This document shows positions 1 to 11,739 of a stretch of DNA of 64,000 bases, piece by piece. The notes under the pieces were generated by a model, which saw only the letters and a program-made list of their open reading frames with translations, did not search any database and was not told the DNA's origin. The first letter of the stretch is position 1. Each line of letters starts with the position of its first letter. A program made the position numbers and the translations under genes. The stretch is from Cepaea hortensis (Eukaryota > Mollusca > Gastropoda > Stylommatophora > Helicidae): NCBI GenBank assembly GCA_963921405.1, contig OY992892.1, positions 89,818,992-89,882,991 on the forward strand. Direction: 5' to 3'.

Positions 1-340
1 TTCGGGCTGGTAGTCAGCATAAACAGGAAGCATTTCCTTATGAATGTTGTTTTCAGGCAGTCATTTTGCCCACAATAAAACGCACAACAGCACGTTGGCA
101 CGTTGCTCTTTGGTGTACACTCTGTAAGTAAAGTTGCCATTTTGGTTTATGCGCTGCGCATGAGACACCTAACGCCACCTGACGAACGGGAATATAAAGT
201 TCGATGTTGCTGTCATCTAATGAAACCTGAAGAAAACACCAACTACATTTACCTGTCATCCCACAGAACTGTGTAACTTACTTATTGACTCGCCCTCGTA
301 ACAATAAGCATGGGATATAATAAGTTAATCAATCTAACAT
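1..340. other. No gene recognised
   Basis: Upstream flank or intron of the EGF-repeat gene. No cysteine-rich reading frame, repeat or RNA gene is visible here. Confidence 0.4.
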
Positions 341-367
341 TCACACACAGACACACACAGACACACA

Positions 368-426
<59 letters not shown>

Positions 427-437
427 ACACACACACC
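341..437. repeat. (CA)n microsatellite
   Basis: A nearly pure CA/ACAC tract with a few CAGA interruptions at its left edge and one CATA interruption near the right edge. Confidence 0.95.
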
Positions 438-664
438 CATGCGCTCAAATCATTCAACCTCAACATAAAATCACTAAAAGAATTGGATGACAAATGTTGA
501 TGACATATATTATTTCCGTATCTAATTGTCGCCACCTGTTCCCAGTACACCTTATTAATAAACTGGGTGCCTTTTTTCCTGTATCTTGAAGGCATGTAAT
601 TACTCGCTCATGTCGTACTCTGTGCAAAGCTTTCCTGTTGTCTATAAACCATACATATTTTTTA

Positions 665-920
665 TGCCGTCTCTCTGGCCGAGGGGTTACAACACTTTCT
701 CCATAATCCCGTTTATCACGCAGAGTCTCGTATCGGGGCGAGAGCTGGGAGCGGTTCGATCCCCGCTGGTGACTTGCGGGACAACTGAGCCGGCCGCTCA
801 GAAAGCAATGGCAAACTACTGAGCGTAATCTTGCCAAGAAATCAACATACAGCTGAAAGATGCTGATGTTGACAGCGATGTCCTGTAAAGGATATGCACA
901 CAAATATATATATATATATA
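665..920 (+). mobile_element. tRNA-derived SINE (family A, complete)
   Basis: The head has an A-box-like stretch (tggccgaggggttac) and a B box (ggttcgatccc), the internal pol III promoter of a tRNA-derived SINE. The body carries the block cagaaagcaatggcaaacta followed by gtcctgtaaaggatatgca. That body recurs at 5.7, 19.1, 29.5, 34.4, 40.4 and 62.6 kb. The element ends in an AT-rich (ta)n tail. This is the only copy here in which both promoter boxes are clear. Confidence 0.8.
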
Positions 921-985
921 AGTGACCTGGCCACTAAGTGACCTGATCTGGCATACTTTAAGTTGGCGTGTGTTTTCACTTCTAG

Positions 986-1222
986 AAGCTGCGTGTCCGG
1001 ATGCTAACTACGGTCTGTTCTGCAATAAGAGCTGCCCCTGCAACGTGACAGAGAACTGCTTCACCGTGACCGGAGCCTGCGCTCACGGCTGCGTGTTGGG
1101 CCAGTATGGCTACAGCTGTAGACAAGCTTGCAGTCCCAAGTGCCAGGCTGGTTATTGTTATCAACGGTCAGGAGTTTGTCAAGGGTGCGACCCTGGATAC
1201 ATTGGGGCATACTGCAGAAAAG
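986..1222 (+). CDS. EGF-repeat receptor, exon with two EGF-like repeats
   Basis: An internal exon of a multi-EGF cell-surface protein. It is preceded by the acceptor tttcacttctag and followed by the donor gtagtg. It is 237 bp (79 codons) and begins and ends in phase 1, the class typical of EGF-domain exons. The frame carries 14 cysteines in the MEGF/scavenger-receptor-F spacing: CPDANYGLFC near the start, then GC..GQYGYSC, then GCDPGYIGAYC at the end, giving two repeats. There is an N-glycosylation sequon (NVT). It joins in frame with the exons at 2255, 9786 and 14437. Proteins of this type are usually extracellular adhesion, engulfment or guidance receptors, but the specific orthologue is not recognised. 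Earlier exons must lie left of the window. Confidence 0.85.
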
Positions 1223-1299
1223 GTAGTGTCTACACTGTGATGTGGGTGTTTGGGATTTTGTTGCGTGGCTTGGGTGTGTATTTAAGCTTACAATGTGTA

Positions 1300-1680
1300 G
1301 CTGGGGTTTGAGGTTTTAGGTTTGAGTTTGGGATTTAAGAATTGTGTTTGCAGATGTTGGTTTGATTTTGAAGCTGAAATTTTAGGTTTCTGTTTGGATA
1401 TTGAAGTGTGAGGACTGCGATTTGAAATTGAGGTTTGTGTGTGCGGTTTGATGATTGAGATTGGAGTTTTCAGGTTTGCGATTGAAGTGTGACGATTAAG
1501 ACTGAAGTATAAGGTATGGGTTTGAGGTTTGTGGTTGAGGTTTGAGGATTAAGACTGACATTTGAGGATTGCGTTTGTGGTTTGTTGTTGAAGTTTGAGG
1601 TTTGTGTTTGACGTTTTAGTATTGCGCTTGAAGTTTGAGGTTTGAATGTAAAGTTACAGGTTTTTTTCACATTTATCAGA
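1300..1680. repeat. Degenerate GTTTGAGG-type simple repeat
   Basis: An irregular array of short units such as gtttgaggttt and gatttga, GT-rich on the + strand. It lies in the intron after the first EGF exon. The long - strand frame across it is low complexity (PQTSS..PQT) and is not a gene. Confidence 0.8.
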
Positions 1681-1689
1681 TGTCTCCAA

Positions 1690-2150
1690 TGAATATATAA
1701 ATATTTATTTCACAATCCTTCAATAATCACAACTCTTCATTGACTAAGAACTGATTTTTTTTCACAATCTCTTAATCATAACTTCATTGGCATTAGAACT
1801 GCTGTTTCACAATATATCAATCATCACATCTCTTGATTGACTTCATAACTGTTGGTATCACAATCGATCAATCATCACATCGTTTCATTGACTCCATAAC
1901 AGTCTATATCGCAATCTATAAATCGTGACATATCTAGAATAACGTCATAAGTGTTGGTATCACAATCTCTCAATCATCACATCTCTAAATTGACTTTATA
2001 TCTGTTGGTATCACAATTTATCAATCATGACATCTCTTGATTGACTTCATAACTGTTGATATCACAATCTCGCAATCATCACATCTCTTGGTTGACTTCA
2101 TAACTATTTGTGTCACAATCTATCAATAATGAAATTTCTCCATTGACTTG
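1690..2150. repeat. 51-bp degenerate tandem repeat, about 8-9 units
   Basis: The unit starts tcacaatctatcaatcatca and ends with a cataactgttggta-like block. It recurs every 51 bp with substitutions in each copy. Intronic. Confidence 0.85.
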
Positions 2151-2254
2151 AGAACTAAAGCCCATTGACTGTAATGCATGTATTGGGACTGATTCACAGC
2201 CTGACTATTTATTCACGTGTTGTCTATAATTCTGCACAATGATCTTTGATCTAG

Positions 2255-2380
2255 AATGCGAGGAGGGAACCTACGGCGCCAAATGCACAAAGAACTGTTC
2301 TAAAAATTGCATTGATATTTGCAACACTGAAAACGGACACTGTCGATGTCGGCCACCATATTCAGGCCGAAAATGTACAG
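2255..2380 (+). CDS. EGF-repeat receptor, exon with one EGF-like repeat
   Basis: A 126-bp (42-codon) exon with acceptor tgatctag and the strong donor gtaagtcc. It is phase 1 at both ends, so it joins in frame to the exon at 986-1222 and to the next exon at 9786. It has eight cysteines in one EGF-like repeat: CEEGTYGAKC opening, GHCRC in the middle and PYSGRKC closing. Its length is one module, consistent with growth of the gene by exon duplication and shuffling. A signal peptide or start codon is not expected in this internal exon. Confidence 0.85.
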
Positions 2381-2639
2381 GTAAGTCCTTTATTTTAACC
2401 TTGTTAACTTACTCGACTAATGAGGCTATGGCTTGCCATGGGAGATGGACTCCCTATGGTCAGATATTTGTCCTAAACCTGCGACTGGCCTAGCAAACCG
2501 GCAGGGGATCTTCATACTGCTCGTAGAAAAACTAAGAAGTATAAACGGGCTGGCCTAAATAGACATAGACCCGGCAATGTTAATGGACTACGAGATAGAT
2601 CAGCAATTCAAAAGTAAATAAATAGATTAATAAAATAAA

Positions 2640-5380
2640 ATAAAAATAGGCACAATGAATGTATGCGGTTTTAATAGTAAAGAAAGAGTATAGACACAAT
2701 GGAAGAGAGGAAAATTGGACTGATGGGAATAGTCGACACCAGAATAAAGGGGGAATAATGCAAGGAGATCCACCACAGTTACACGTTTGTCTACTCTGAA
2801 TTGAACAGCAAGAAAGGGCAAGACACAGTGTGGCAATAGTCATTGAAACATGGCTGGCAAGAGGAATACTAGAAATAAAATATATATCAGAAAGAATCAT
2901 AACAGTGATAATAAAAGCACAAACAATTACACCATATGTACAAATACACGCACCATGTAATACAAACAATAATGAGCAAGAATGCGAAGAATTCCACGAA
3001 GACATTCATGACGTGCTAAATAAAATAGATAAGGAGGACAACATCATAGTTATGGGAGACTTCAATGCAAGACCAGGACACAACAGAGCTTACACATAAA
3101 AACATCTTGGAGCATTTGGAGACTAACATAATGAAAGAATTGATATCGGAAGTAGACTGATAGAGCTGTGCAGCCAACACGATGTCTATATAACAAACAC
3201 ATTCTATAAACACAAAGACTCACAAATATACACTTGGTATAAATGGAACGATCTAGATACTACAAGTCAAATTAATTTTATATTAACAAGAAATAACAGA
3301 AACATAAATATATTAGATGCAAGGACAGTGCCCAAAGTAAGTGTAAACACAGACCACAAAGCAATCGTTGCCACGATAAGAATCATCAGAAGATGAAAGG
3401 AAAGACTAGGAAAATACATGCCATGCGAATCAGTCAACTTTTTAAAAAAAACACCTCAAAGACGAGACAATAAGGGAGAATTATGAAAAAGAACTAACCT
3501 AAATATTTATAAAATTACCTATAGAAAGAAAAACAGTGGAAGAAGAATGGGGGATGTTCAAATCAAGCATTTTAAATACTGCAAAATTAACACATGAAAC
3601 CACGAAAAAACGCAAAACAGGTAAAGAAAATAACGATTTGGTGGAACGCAGAGGTAAAGAAACTGTAAAGGACAAAAAGGGAAAAAAAAAACAGAAATGT
3701 GGTTGAAGAGCACCCAGGACCCTAATTAAATAGAATATAGAACAGCGAGAAGACATGTGAATAGACTAGTAAAGAGAGAAAAACAAAAAGACTGGGAGGA
3801 GTATGGAGAAACCCTATTTAAAAACTGCAAGAGGCAACTAGAAACGTCTACAAAAAGATAAGCGCAATGAGAACCAGAGGAGAACTCTTTGACCCAACTG
3901 AAATAATTAACAGCGAAAATGTAGAATCAATAAGTGACCATAAACAAATCCTAATAAGATGGAATCAGTACTTCGAACAACTTCTGAACACCCCATTAGA
4001 TGTCACTGGATTTCAAGAAACCAACACAGATGTCACAGAAGAACTAGAAGCAGCCACAGTGAAAGGAAAAAATTATAGATGTCTTCAGATTAACCCCATT
4101 GAACAAATCACCAGGACAAGATGAAATACCAAATTAACTAATTAAAGCATCAAGAGAAGTAGGAACAGCTTGGCTACATTGACTATTCAAACATGTTTGG
4201 GTAGAACAACAGACGCCACGAGACTGGGGAAACGCCATAATTATCCCAGTTTGGAAAACCAAAGGCAGCAAAAGAGACTGCACTCAATACAGAAGCATTT
4301 CTCTTTTGAGGCATTCTACGAAAATATTTTGCAAAATTCTTAAGAAAAGATTACGAACTACTATAGAACCCCAGCTAAGCGAAACGTAACTTGGATTTAG
4401 GAAAAACAAAGGATGCACAGATGCCATTTTTGCTATTAGACAACATATAGAAAAATCAATCAAATTCAATTAAACACTCTACTTAGTCTTTTTCGGCCAA
4501 GAAAAGGCATTTGATAGAAACAAGCTGTGGGAAACCCTTAGTCAATATGGAATGAATACACATCTAACAAACCTATGTAGAAGCTTATACAACAACGATG
4601 AATGCATATTGAGAGCAACTGAAGGACACTCTTCGAACCCTTCAACATAAAATCTGGAGTACGACAATGTTGTGTCCTGTCTCTTCTCTTGTTCATAACA
4701 TATATAGACAACATATGTAAGGAAACCAGTCAAACAAAGACCGTAAGATCATTGGATGACGTGAACACAGATGAAATACCATCTGCAAATTATGCCATTA
4801 CCTGTTTCTGGAAGTCAAAGCTTTAACAGCAAAATCAGGAGCTGAATTACAAGACCATATGAATAGTCTAAACGAAATGTGTAGAGAACATAACATGAAA
4901 ATTAGCACAAGTAAAACAGAGGTAATGACTATAGCTATAGAAGAAATAACAACAGCAATTCACCTAAACGATCACCACCATGAAACAAGTAAAGAGGTTC
5001 AAGTACCTAGGAAGTATAATTTTATCAATTCGCACATCAGAAGAAAACATCGAAAAAAAGATGCAATAAGCAAACCTGCTCATTGGACAAATGGCACTAA
5101 TACTAAAGAACAAATATGCATCAATAACTACTAAGAAAGCACTTTACAACAAAATCATCTTACCAACTCTTTGTTACTAATGCCAAACCTGGATAATGAC
5201 ATAAAAAGACAAAAGAAAAATCACAACAACAAGAATGAGATTCCTGAGAAGAATACTCAATGTATCAAGAATAGATAAGATCAGAAATGAAGAAATCAGG
5301 GTTAAAGTGGTGGTTATAATAGCGCTAGATTTTATTAGAAGGTGGCAAGACAAATGGTTTGACTATGCAACTAGGTTTAC
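2640..5380 (+). mobile_element. Decayed non-LTR retrotransposon (APE endonuclease + RT)
   Basis: A near full-length but heavily mutated LINE in the intron between the second and third EGF exons. In order the frames show an APE-type endonuclease with the MGDFNARPG motif (about 3050-3077), an RT stretch with CTQYRSISLL (about 4280-4310), GFRKNKGCTDAIF (about 4393-4431) and QEKAFDR (about 4500-4520), and a C-terminal block MRFLRRILNVSRIDKIRNE (5235-5291). Many stops and frameshifts break it, so no product is expected. The protein style resembles RTE-like 'endonuclease-reverse transcriptase' families; the clade is an inference. Confidence 0.8.
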
Positions 5381-5634
5381 TCGACTTGGAAATGTCGCAT
5401 CTCTTATTGTATGTTTAACGGTGGTCATATTTAGTGCTTCTGGGTGCCCGAAAATAGGATTGCCACCATGAGTATGTCCTGTCAGTGGATCATGTCTTGC
5501 GTGACTGTTAGGGTGGGAGGTCGATACTTGGTTGTGCTTACCAGCTTCAGAGGCAAACGAAAAGTAAATTTGGACCAAACAAAAATATTTGGGAAGGGGG
5601 AAATGGGAAGTATGGGTGTGTCACAGTTATGACG

Positions 5635-5815
5635 TTGTTAATATTGTAGCAGACCGTTCGGCGTTTTGTTATAACGTGCTGGTATGAGAGCCGGTCGTTC
5701 AGAAAGCAATGGCAAACTACTGAACGTAAAATCTTGCCTAGTACATCAACAGCAGCTGAAAAATGCTTTCGTTGACTGCAACGTCCTGCAAGGGATATGC
5801 AACATTTAAAAACAA
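5635..5815 (+). mobile_element. SINE family A, 5'-incomplete copy
   Basis: Contains gttcagaaagcaatggcaaa, ctactgaacgtaaa and gcaacgtcctgcaagggata, matching the body of the element at 665-920. A clear tRNA-like head is not seen. Confidence 0.7.
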
Positions 5816-5880
5816 ATATGGTAGCAGACATTGTGTATTATATATCAGATTAAAGAGAGATGAATAAGGAAAACTACTGT

Positions 5881-5881
5881 G

Positions 5882-5915
<34 letters not shown>

Positions 5916-6604
5916 AAGCAACCGACATCACAGCATTCGAGGCATTCCCATAAACGCTTCGTCCCCATTCTCAGCAGCCAGCGATAGTTCCAACACCAAA
6001 AGTACCAGCAGCAATCTGATTATATGTCCGTCTCGCCTTTCCTCTGAGCGTCGGCGAGATCCCCTCGTCACCCCTCCCTGTCTCATTCTTGCCAGACCAT
6101 GGTGATCCATTTGCTCCTCCGAGGTGTACACGTGTTCCCACAAGGCCGCAACCATATATGCCTTGTCATGCATCAATACTTCACCAAGTTTTGCAGAGCC
6201 AGCCAATCTGTCCGCCTGTTCATTCCCCAGCATACCGTCATGCCCCGGAGAAAAGATCCAGGTGATGCTTGCAACCCGTGACCTCCGAAGCGAAGCAAGC
6301 CACTCTGCCCGAAGCTTGCTTGTCCTCATCTTCCTCAGAATGCTTGCTGAGTCAGTTACAATCACGATGTGTGTGTGTGTGTGTGTGTATCGTATTCTCG
6401 ATCCAGCGGAAAGCTGTACTGACCGCCTCCACCTCCATTCTTAACCTAGATGTTGTGGTATCATATGCCAGGCTCTTCTGCACCAAACGTCGACCATTAG
6501 CTTTTGCTAAGAACTCCCAGGCACTTCTCCTACCTCTAAAGACCGACACATTTGTGTAGATAATCACATCACCTGAAGGAGAATTATCCTGAATTAGCAC
6601 TAAT
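5881..6604 (-). mobile_element. 5'-truncated LINE 3' end with RNase H domain
   Basis: The - strand encodes an RNase H domain of a non-LTR element: the frame includes IVTDSASILRKMR and SPGHDGMLGNEQADRLAG, with upstream RMEVEAVSTAFRWIE. The 3' tail is (TGAT)n on the + strand at 5884-5915. The insertion is flanked by the direct repeat aactactgt (5872-5880 and 6605-6613), a 9-bp target-site duplication. A CA microsatellite sits inside the domain. Related copies are at 37551-37892 and 38501-53009. Confidence 0.88.
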
Positions 6605-6699
6605 AACTACTGTTTTGAGATTTTAACTATAGTTTGATTTATAAGACCATGACAGTTACGGGAAATTTGAATAAGACTATTTAAAATCCCAACAAAGTG

Positions 6700-6985
6700 T
6701 GGATATCATAAGTTGATTGATGGACCGTAAATGACTTGAAAACTAATTGAACCTCTAAGGTCAACGACACATCGCGGATATCATAATTGATTGATTTAAC
6801 ATGAATGAATAGAACAATTAGTGAACCTGTAAGTTCAACATCAAAGTGCGGATATCATAAGCTGATTGACGGACCATGAATGGCTAGAACATTTAGTGAA
6901 CCTGTAAGTTCACCAACACATTTAGGATATCATAAGGTGATTGATGGACTGTGAATGACTAGATCCTATAAGCTCACAACAAAGA
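6700..6985. repeat. Degenerate tandem repeat of about 75-85 bp, 4 units
   Basis: Each unit contains ggatatcataagttgattga followed by a tggac..gaatga block and gaacctgtaagttcaac. Intronic. Confidence 0.8.
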
Positions 6986-7760
6986 TAAGTTGGGGCACAA
7001 TGTTGACACGAGACCAGAAGGGCGACCTGCAAGTGAAGAAGAACTTCTTATTGCCTTACTCCTGCCCAAAGACCCATAACTATATCCATATATGTATAGA
7101 TCATGCTTTCGAATGTTACAATTAACGGTATATGTTGTAGTATGATATAATATTGGAATGTGTTGTGTGTAATCATGAGTAAAGAGCAATCTTGACAAAA
7201 CTACAGCGTACTGTAGTTCTAAGACTTTAGCAGAGTGAAGTTGTCGATTGTTGCAATGCCTTTTAGAATAAACAATCATCGTCGTTATCATGTACCACTT
7301 TTGCCGTCAAAATATTTTGGGAATAAACAATACAAACCAATGTATTCCATTGAAGAATGTAGACACAGCAGTCACAAACAGTGTGTGGCAGATTTATTGC
7401 CTGGCGTATTTCGCCGCATCTCGTCAGGTGCATATTGCCAAGTTATATATCACCGAAGGGATTAAATGAACAATACTTAAGCTAAAACAATTAAAACACA
7501 TAGTGTTTTCGAATGGGCAAGAATGGTTATCCCTCAGGAAATTTCAAATTCACAACGAGCTCCAATAGACGGTAAATAATGGCAGCTGTTTCCTACCAAA
7601 ATGGGATCCCATGCTATAAAGTTAACATGGCAATATCACCCACACAATGTATCAAACCATGCCTGCTGGCATCAGAGGCGGAGGTCAACAATTTAAGGTT
7701 TGCAACTTTGCATGACGTCATGAAACTCAAGCAGGAAAATTGGCATTGTTAGACGAGAGG
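6986..7760. other. No gene recognised
   Basis: Intron sequence with only short open frames lacking domain signatures. No splice-bounded cysteine-rich segment is seen. Confidence 0.4.
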
Positions 7761-7764
7761 AGGT

Positions 7765-7980
7765 CAGCACGGAATGGATAACATTGCTTTTACACTTCCC
7801 GTGTGCTGATGCCTAGGTAGCAGGTTCAACCCCTACACCGATAGATTGGACTAAAATGTTCAGTATTCGTCCTTGACTTGGGGACGTAAATTGGAATTAC
7901 CTCAGACGTCGGAGTGTGTTCACCTGATGGCGAGGGACACTGGTAATAGGGAACACTAACACAACAATAAATCATCTCAG
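7765..7980 (+). mobile_element. tRNA-derived SINE (family B)
   Basis: Has a B-box-like caggttcaacccctacac, then ggactaaaatgttcagtatt and gatggcgagggacactggta. The same order of blocks occurs at 9425-9630, which defines a second SINE family in this window. Confidence 0.75.
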
Positions 7981-8053
7981 TTTCATCATCCCACTTATAT
8001 AACTTAATTTATAAACAAACATGTGGTGCATGCATGTGACCCAGCTTTACAGA

Positions 8054-8222
8054 TACCGTATTTTACGGACTATAAGACGCTACGGACTATAAGACGCACC
8101 TTAATTTTTAAGCAAAATAAAATTTTTATCATTTTTATATTAATTTCGAGTATAAGACGCACCTGAATTTTGGAGGCAATGTTTTGAAGAAAAAATGTGC
8201 GTCTTATACTCCGTAAAATTAT
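8054..8222. mobile_element. MITE with about 25-bp terminal inverted repeats
   Basis: The left end reads taccgtattttacggactat then aagacgcac. The right end reads gtgcgtcttatactccgtaa, an inverted match. An internal partial repeat of ggactataagacgc lies next to the left arm. There is no coding content. It looks like a small non-autonomous DNA transposon; the superfamily is not determined. Confidence 0.75.
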
Positions 8223-8339
8223 GCAAAAAAAGCATCGTAATTTACGCGTACCTCAAGAGACGATAAGGAGTAAAGCCGCGGTGGCGATCATTGTCTCAAA
8301 CTATGGTGTATGCCTTCCCAAGCTATGATAGTTAACGGG

Positions 8340-8600
8340 TCGAAGCGTCTTCCATATGTCCTATTATGTGGTCAAGGACGTACGAAAGATGTGATTTCTC
8401 CTCATGTTTATCTCTATCTATGTGGTAAAGGACATTGAAAGTGATGGTCTCTCCTCATGTTGCTCTCCAACTGTGATATAGGACGTTGGAATGATCTCTC
8501 CTCATGATTCTCTCTATATGGTAAAAGGCGTTTAATTAGGTGATTTCGCCCCATTCTCTCTCCAACTGCATTGTTAACGATGCCAGGTTTTAGATATGAC
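8340..8600. repeat. Tandem repeat of about 55 bp, left part
   Basis: Units contain tctcctcatgtt..tctctccaact and a gtaaaggac block. The same repeat resumes at about 9055-9150, so the dispersed element at 8600-9047 appears to have inserted within the array. Confidence 0.65.
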
Positions 8601-9047
8601 TGGGCTATCATAAGAAAGTAGACGGCACTACCTGCTCGCTGTTAGCTTCGAATTTTGTCGTCTCTTATCCCGGTGCGAGGAAATGCAGCCTAAGACTAAA
8701 TGTCATGGGGGAGGGAAGATGGCAGAAGTTTTGCTCGGCAGCGGATCTAGATCAAAGCTGCGGTTGACGCGCTGTTAGAACATTGCTATGCTGATCTGGC
8801 AGCTTCTGTGGCTTGTCTTGTTCCAGATGCATCGGTGTTACCTTTCCTCTAGAGTAAACTGGCAGGCCGAGATAGGGATCATGATGCATGGGCAACTCTT
8901 GGTCTCTACACTTTAGCCCGGGCTTTGTGTTATCGGGAGGTATAACTCAATTCCTGATGTTACCGTCATGGTTTATAGTTGTTGTGCCTTTTATGAAGCA
9001 CATTGTAACAAACTATTGTTTGGCAAGACGGCAAGGTGTATGTGCTT
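8600..9047 (+). mobile_element. Dispersed retroposon, copy 1
   Basis: Shares ordered blocks with 16470-16955: gactaaatgtcatgg, ggatcatg.tgcatgg.caac and a 3' end gaagcacattgtaacaaact..caagacggcaa. The same 3' end also terminates the LINE at 33571-34159, so this is probably a SINE or LINE that borrows or shares that tail. No open frame of note. Confidence 0.6.
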
Positions 9048-9049
9048 GT

Positions 9050-9160
9050 AGTAAGGGAATTCGGAAAGATATGGTTTCTCCTCAAGCTTTTCTCCAACTA
9101 TGTGATTAAAGAAATTCGGTAAGAGTTAATTTCTCTTCATGTTTCCCTCACACTTTTGCC
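9050..9160. repeat. Tandem repeat of about 55 bp, right part
   Basis: Continues the unit seen at 8340-8600 (gaaagatatggtttctcctc, then tctccaactatgtg). Confidence 0.6.
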
Positions 9161-9424
9161 ATCACACTGTGTAGGCCTAAGAGCAAGGTGGGAAAAGGTG
9201 GCACTCTTTACCTCAATTTTATTACAAACGCATGGCCGCTAACAACTTCACTAGCGCCACCAACTATTATATTATGGTCTGGTGATAATCGCGTTGCTTT
9301 AATAATAACAAGTTTACTGTGATCTACCCAGAAACAATGATTGTGATATTTAACAAATGCGATCGACAAAACAATCACACACAAAAGCAAACATTTCCAC
9401 TAACATAATTCTCAAAGAGCCGAG

Positions 9425-9630
9425 TTCAGCATGGACGAGTGAAAAGAGCGCTCGCTCTTAAACTTCTGGTGTGCTTATGCCGAGGTAGCAGGTTGAAGCC
9501 CTACACAGGCCACTTGGACTAAAATGTTGACTCCTCGTCCATTGACGTTGGGACATAAATTACAAGTACCTCCGAAGTTGGAGTGGGTTGGCCTGATGGC
9601 GAGTGACACTGGTAATAGAGAAAGCTGATC
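9425..9630 (+). mobile_element. tRNA-derived SINE (family B), second copy
   Basis: Matches 7765-7980 block for block: gtgcttatgccgaggtagca, ggttgaagccctacac, ggactaaaatgttgac and gatggcgagtgacactggta. Confidence 0.75.
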
Positions 9631-9785
9631 CCCCCGTAAACATCAGTCCAGTGCACTAGAAGCAGTAGTACGTTTACGGACTAAGCTTGAGTTCAAAGCG
9701 AGCTTTCTATAAGCAAATACCCAATTCCTGTGTATCCAGAATGACCGAGGTCTTTGGCAATTGCGAATCCTGTAAACACTTTCAG

Positions 9786-9917
9786 CGTGCGTAGAGGGCA
9801 AGTACGGGGCCAACTGTACTGACGATTGCTCCCAGCATTGTTTAGACGGGAAATGTGACGTCATCACTGGCCTGTGCAAGGAGTGTATAGGCAAGAGAAT
9901 GGGGCCATTTTGTGAAA
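9786..9917 (+). CDS. EGF-repeat receptor, exon with one EGF-like repeat
   Basis: A 132-bp (44-codon) exon bounded by acceptor cactttcag and donor gtaaga, phase 1-1. It encodes one eight-cysteine EGF-like repeat opening CVEGKYGANC and closing GKRMGPFC. The usual glycine-rich loop before the last cysteine is changed to KECIGKRMG, a mild deviation. It sits about 7.4 kb downstream of the previous exon, with the LINE-, SINE- and MITE-filled intron between. It belongs to the same receptor as the exons at 986, 2255 and 14437. Confidence 0.82.
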
Positions 9918-10419
9918 GTAAGATTGTTTGTGTTTCTTGTCCTTGCGTTATTACCCTTACGATCGCCTCCCTGATCACCTTCACTGTGATGTTCTTTGTT
10001 CTTGGGTTTAGGAATAACATCGGTCACATCTTTTCGTGACCCGTCCTCTTCGGCAAATGCCTTCAGGTGTAGATGCTGACCGCTCCAGTAGTACACTGGC
10101 TGTAATCATATCGGTCATTCCACTTTAATCTTTCATACATGCCAGACCCACGCTGAAATCCATACCCAAGTATCCTATCCGTGTGTATTCGTTGTCATCT
10201 GTTAATAAGATTGCTAAAATGCTATATCGAACCTGTTTTGCTGCAAGGCAGTGAATCTTGGAACGTAAATGAACACGTTAGGAAGAACATGGACGCATAA
10301 GAGTTGTTATTCCTGGGAAGAATGTAGCGAATTTCTGCGACTACCAGAGTAGCTAACAACAATTGCCTGAAAGAGGATAACGAGACTGGTACTTACAACA
10401 ATAAGGATACAAACAACTT

Positions 10420-10625
10420 TCTTTGATTATGTGATGAGAAGAAAGGCGTCGGAGAACACCGTGAAAACTGGAAAGATCAAAGGGAAAGAGATGCAGAAGC
10501 AGACCAAGAGAAATTATGATGGATGGACTGGGACAGTGGCATGGAAAAATATCAACAGCAGTGTTGATCCAAACCAAAAAAGCCAGAGATATGTGGAGAG
10601 ATACAAACGCCTGCGCTAGCTGACA
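10420..10625 (+). mobile_element. LINE C-terminal fragment
   Basis: The frame MRRKASENTVKTGKIKGKE resembles the C-terminal tail seen intact in the LINE at 36901-37245 (VMRRDGLENLVTAGKIEG). It is short, degenerate and without a recognisable tail or TSD. Confidence 0.6.
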
Positions 10626-10870
10626 GTGCACTCGATAATGATGGGTGTCTCATCAACCAGTAAGTGCTCATAGATGGTATTCAGAATACCACTAGTGAAT
10701 ATTTATTCTACAGACAAATGCCCTTGTCTACAGCGGTTCACCCAGCTTCAGGCGCGTTTAAACCCAACAGATGTGCCTGCCTGTCGTTCTAAACTAGATC
10801 ATGGCCCGGGAAGTGCGTCCATGGAAGATTTTATACAAGAGAAGTGTCTATGAAGAGTTATGAATGGAGG

Positions 10871-10906
10871 ACTGTTAGTTAGTTAATTAGTTAGTTAGTT
10901 TGTTAA

Positions 10907-10983
<77 letters not shown>
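10871..10983. repeat. (TTAG)n tetranucleotide array
   Basis: Perfect ttag repeats with a few ttaa and tttg interruptions at the left end. Confidence 0.95.
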
Positions 10984-11530
10984 CTCTGTTCCAACTTCAC
11001 GGCAAAGGGTCGCCCCATAATGCTCCTTTTCTGTATCAGTAAATATAACACAAAATGCTACTCACTGTCTCATGTGAAAAGATGTGGAAAATGAACAGAC
11101 ATGTGTCTGGGCAAACCAAGAGCCCGTAGATGTATACTAAGCATAAGGCCACTGCCAGTTTGTCAACACAAAATTCCGCAACGAAAAATACAGTTCGTCG
11201 TCGATGGAAGCGGCAATCACTAGAAAACTAGCAGCCACACATTACTGAATAAGACAAACCCAGTTAATTCAGAAACCCGTCGGCCGCCATTTTTATGAAC
11301 ATGCAGTTTACGAAAGAAACAGCCGCGGACAAATGTAAAAGTATTCCACGCGAAATCTGCAGCTCACAATGTCGCTCCATGCACTTAACAAAATAGTTGG
11401 GCGAAAGAACCGTGCACTACCATTCCAACATGAGGGACATGCGTAAGCAAAGCGTAGCAACCAGCATTAACACTCCAGACGTCTTAACAGCTCAGCCGCC
11501 TAACCTCCATGCTGGAATGGAAGTGCGTAT
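10984..11530. other. No gene recognised
   Basis: Intron sequence. No domain-bearing frame or repeat structure was identified. Confidence 0.4.
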
Positions 11531-11534
11531 GAAA

Positions 11535-11735
11535 GAGATTTGCATTTGCTGAATTATGAATGGAAGACTGTTTCAAAGAGAATTGTCTATGCCGAGTTAT
11601 GAATGGAAGAATGTATCAAAGAGAATTGTCTTTGCCAAGTTATGAATGGAAGAATGTATCAAGGAGGATTGTCTATGCCGAGGTATGAATGGAAGGCTTT
11701 GTCCAAGAGAAGTGTCAATGCTGATAAACTATTGA
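11535..11735. repeat. 43-45-bp tandem repeat, about 4-5 units
   Basis: The unit contains gttatgaatggaagaatgta followed by tcaaagagaattgtctatgc. A related single unit lies at about 10840-10875, on the other side of the TTAG array, so the array was probably longer before being split. Confidence 0.85.
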
Positions 11736-11739
11736 TGTC

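Noticed and set aside
53..259. - strand frame with an acceptor-like cttcag and VSLDDSNIELYIPVRQ
   Set aside because: The donor is weak, no family was recognised, and a gene on that strand has no other support.
10711..10850. Acceptor-like tattctacag followed by a cysteine-containing frame (KCPCLQRF)
   Set aside because: Cysteine spacing does not fit the EGF repeats and no donor is evident.
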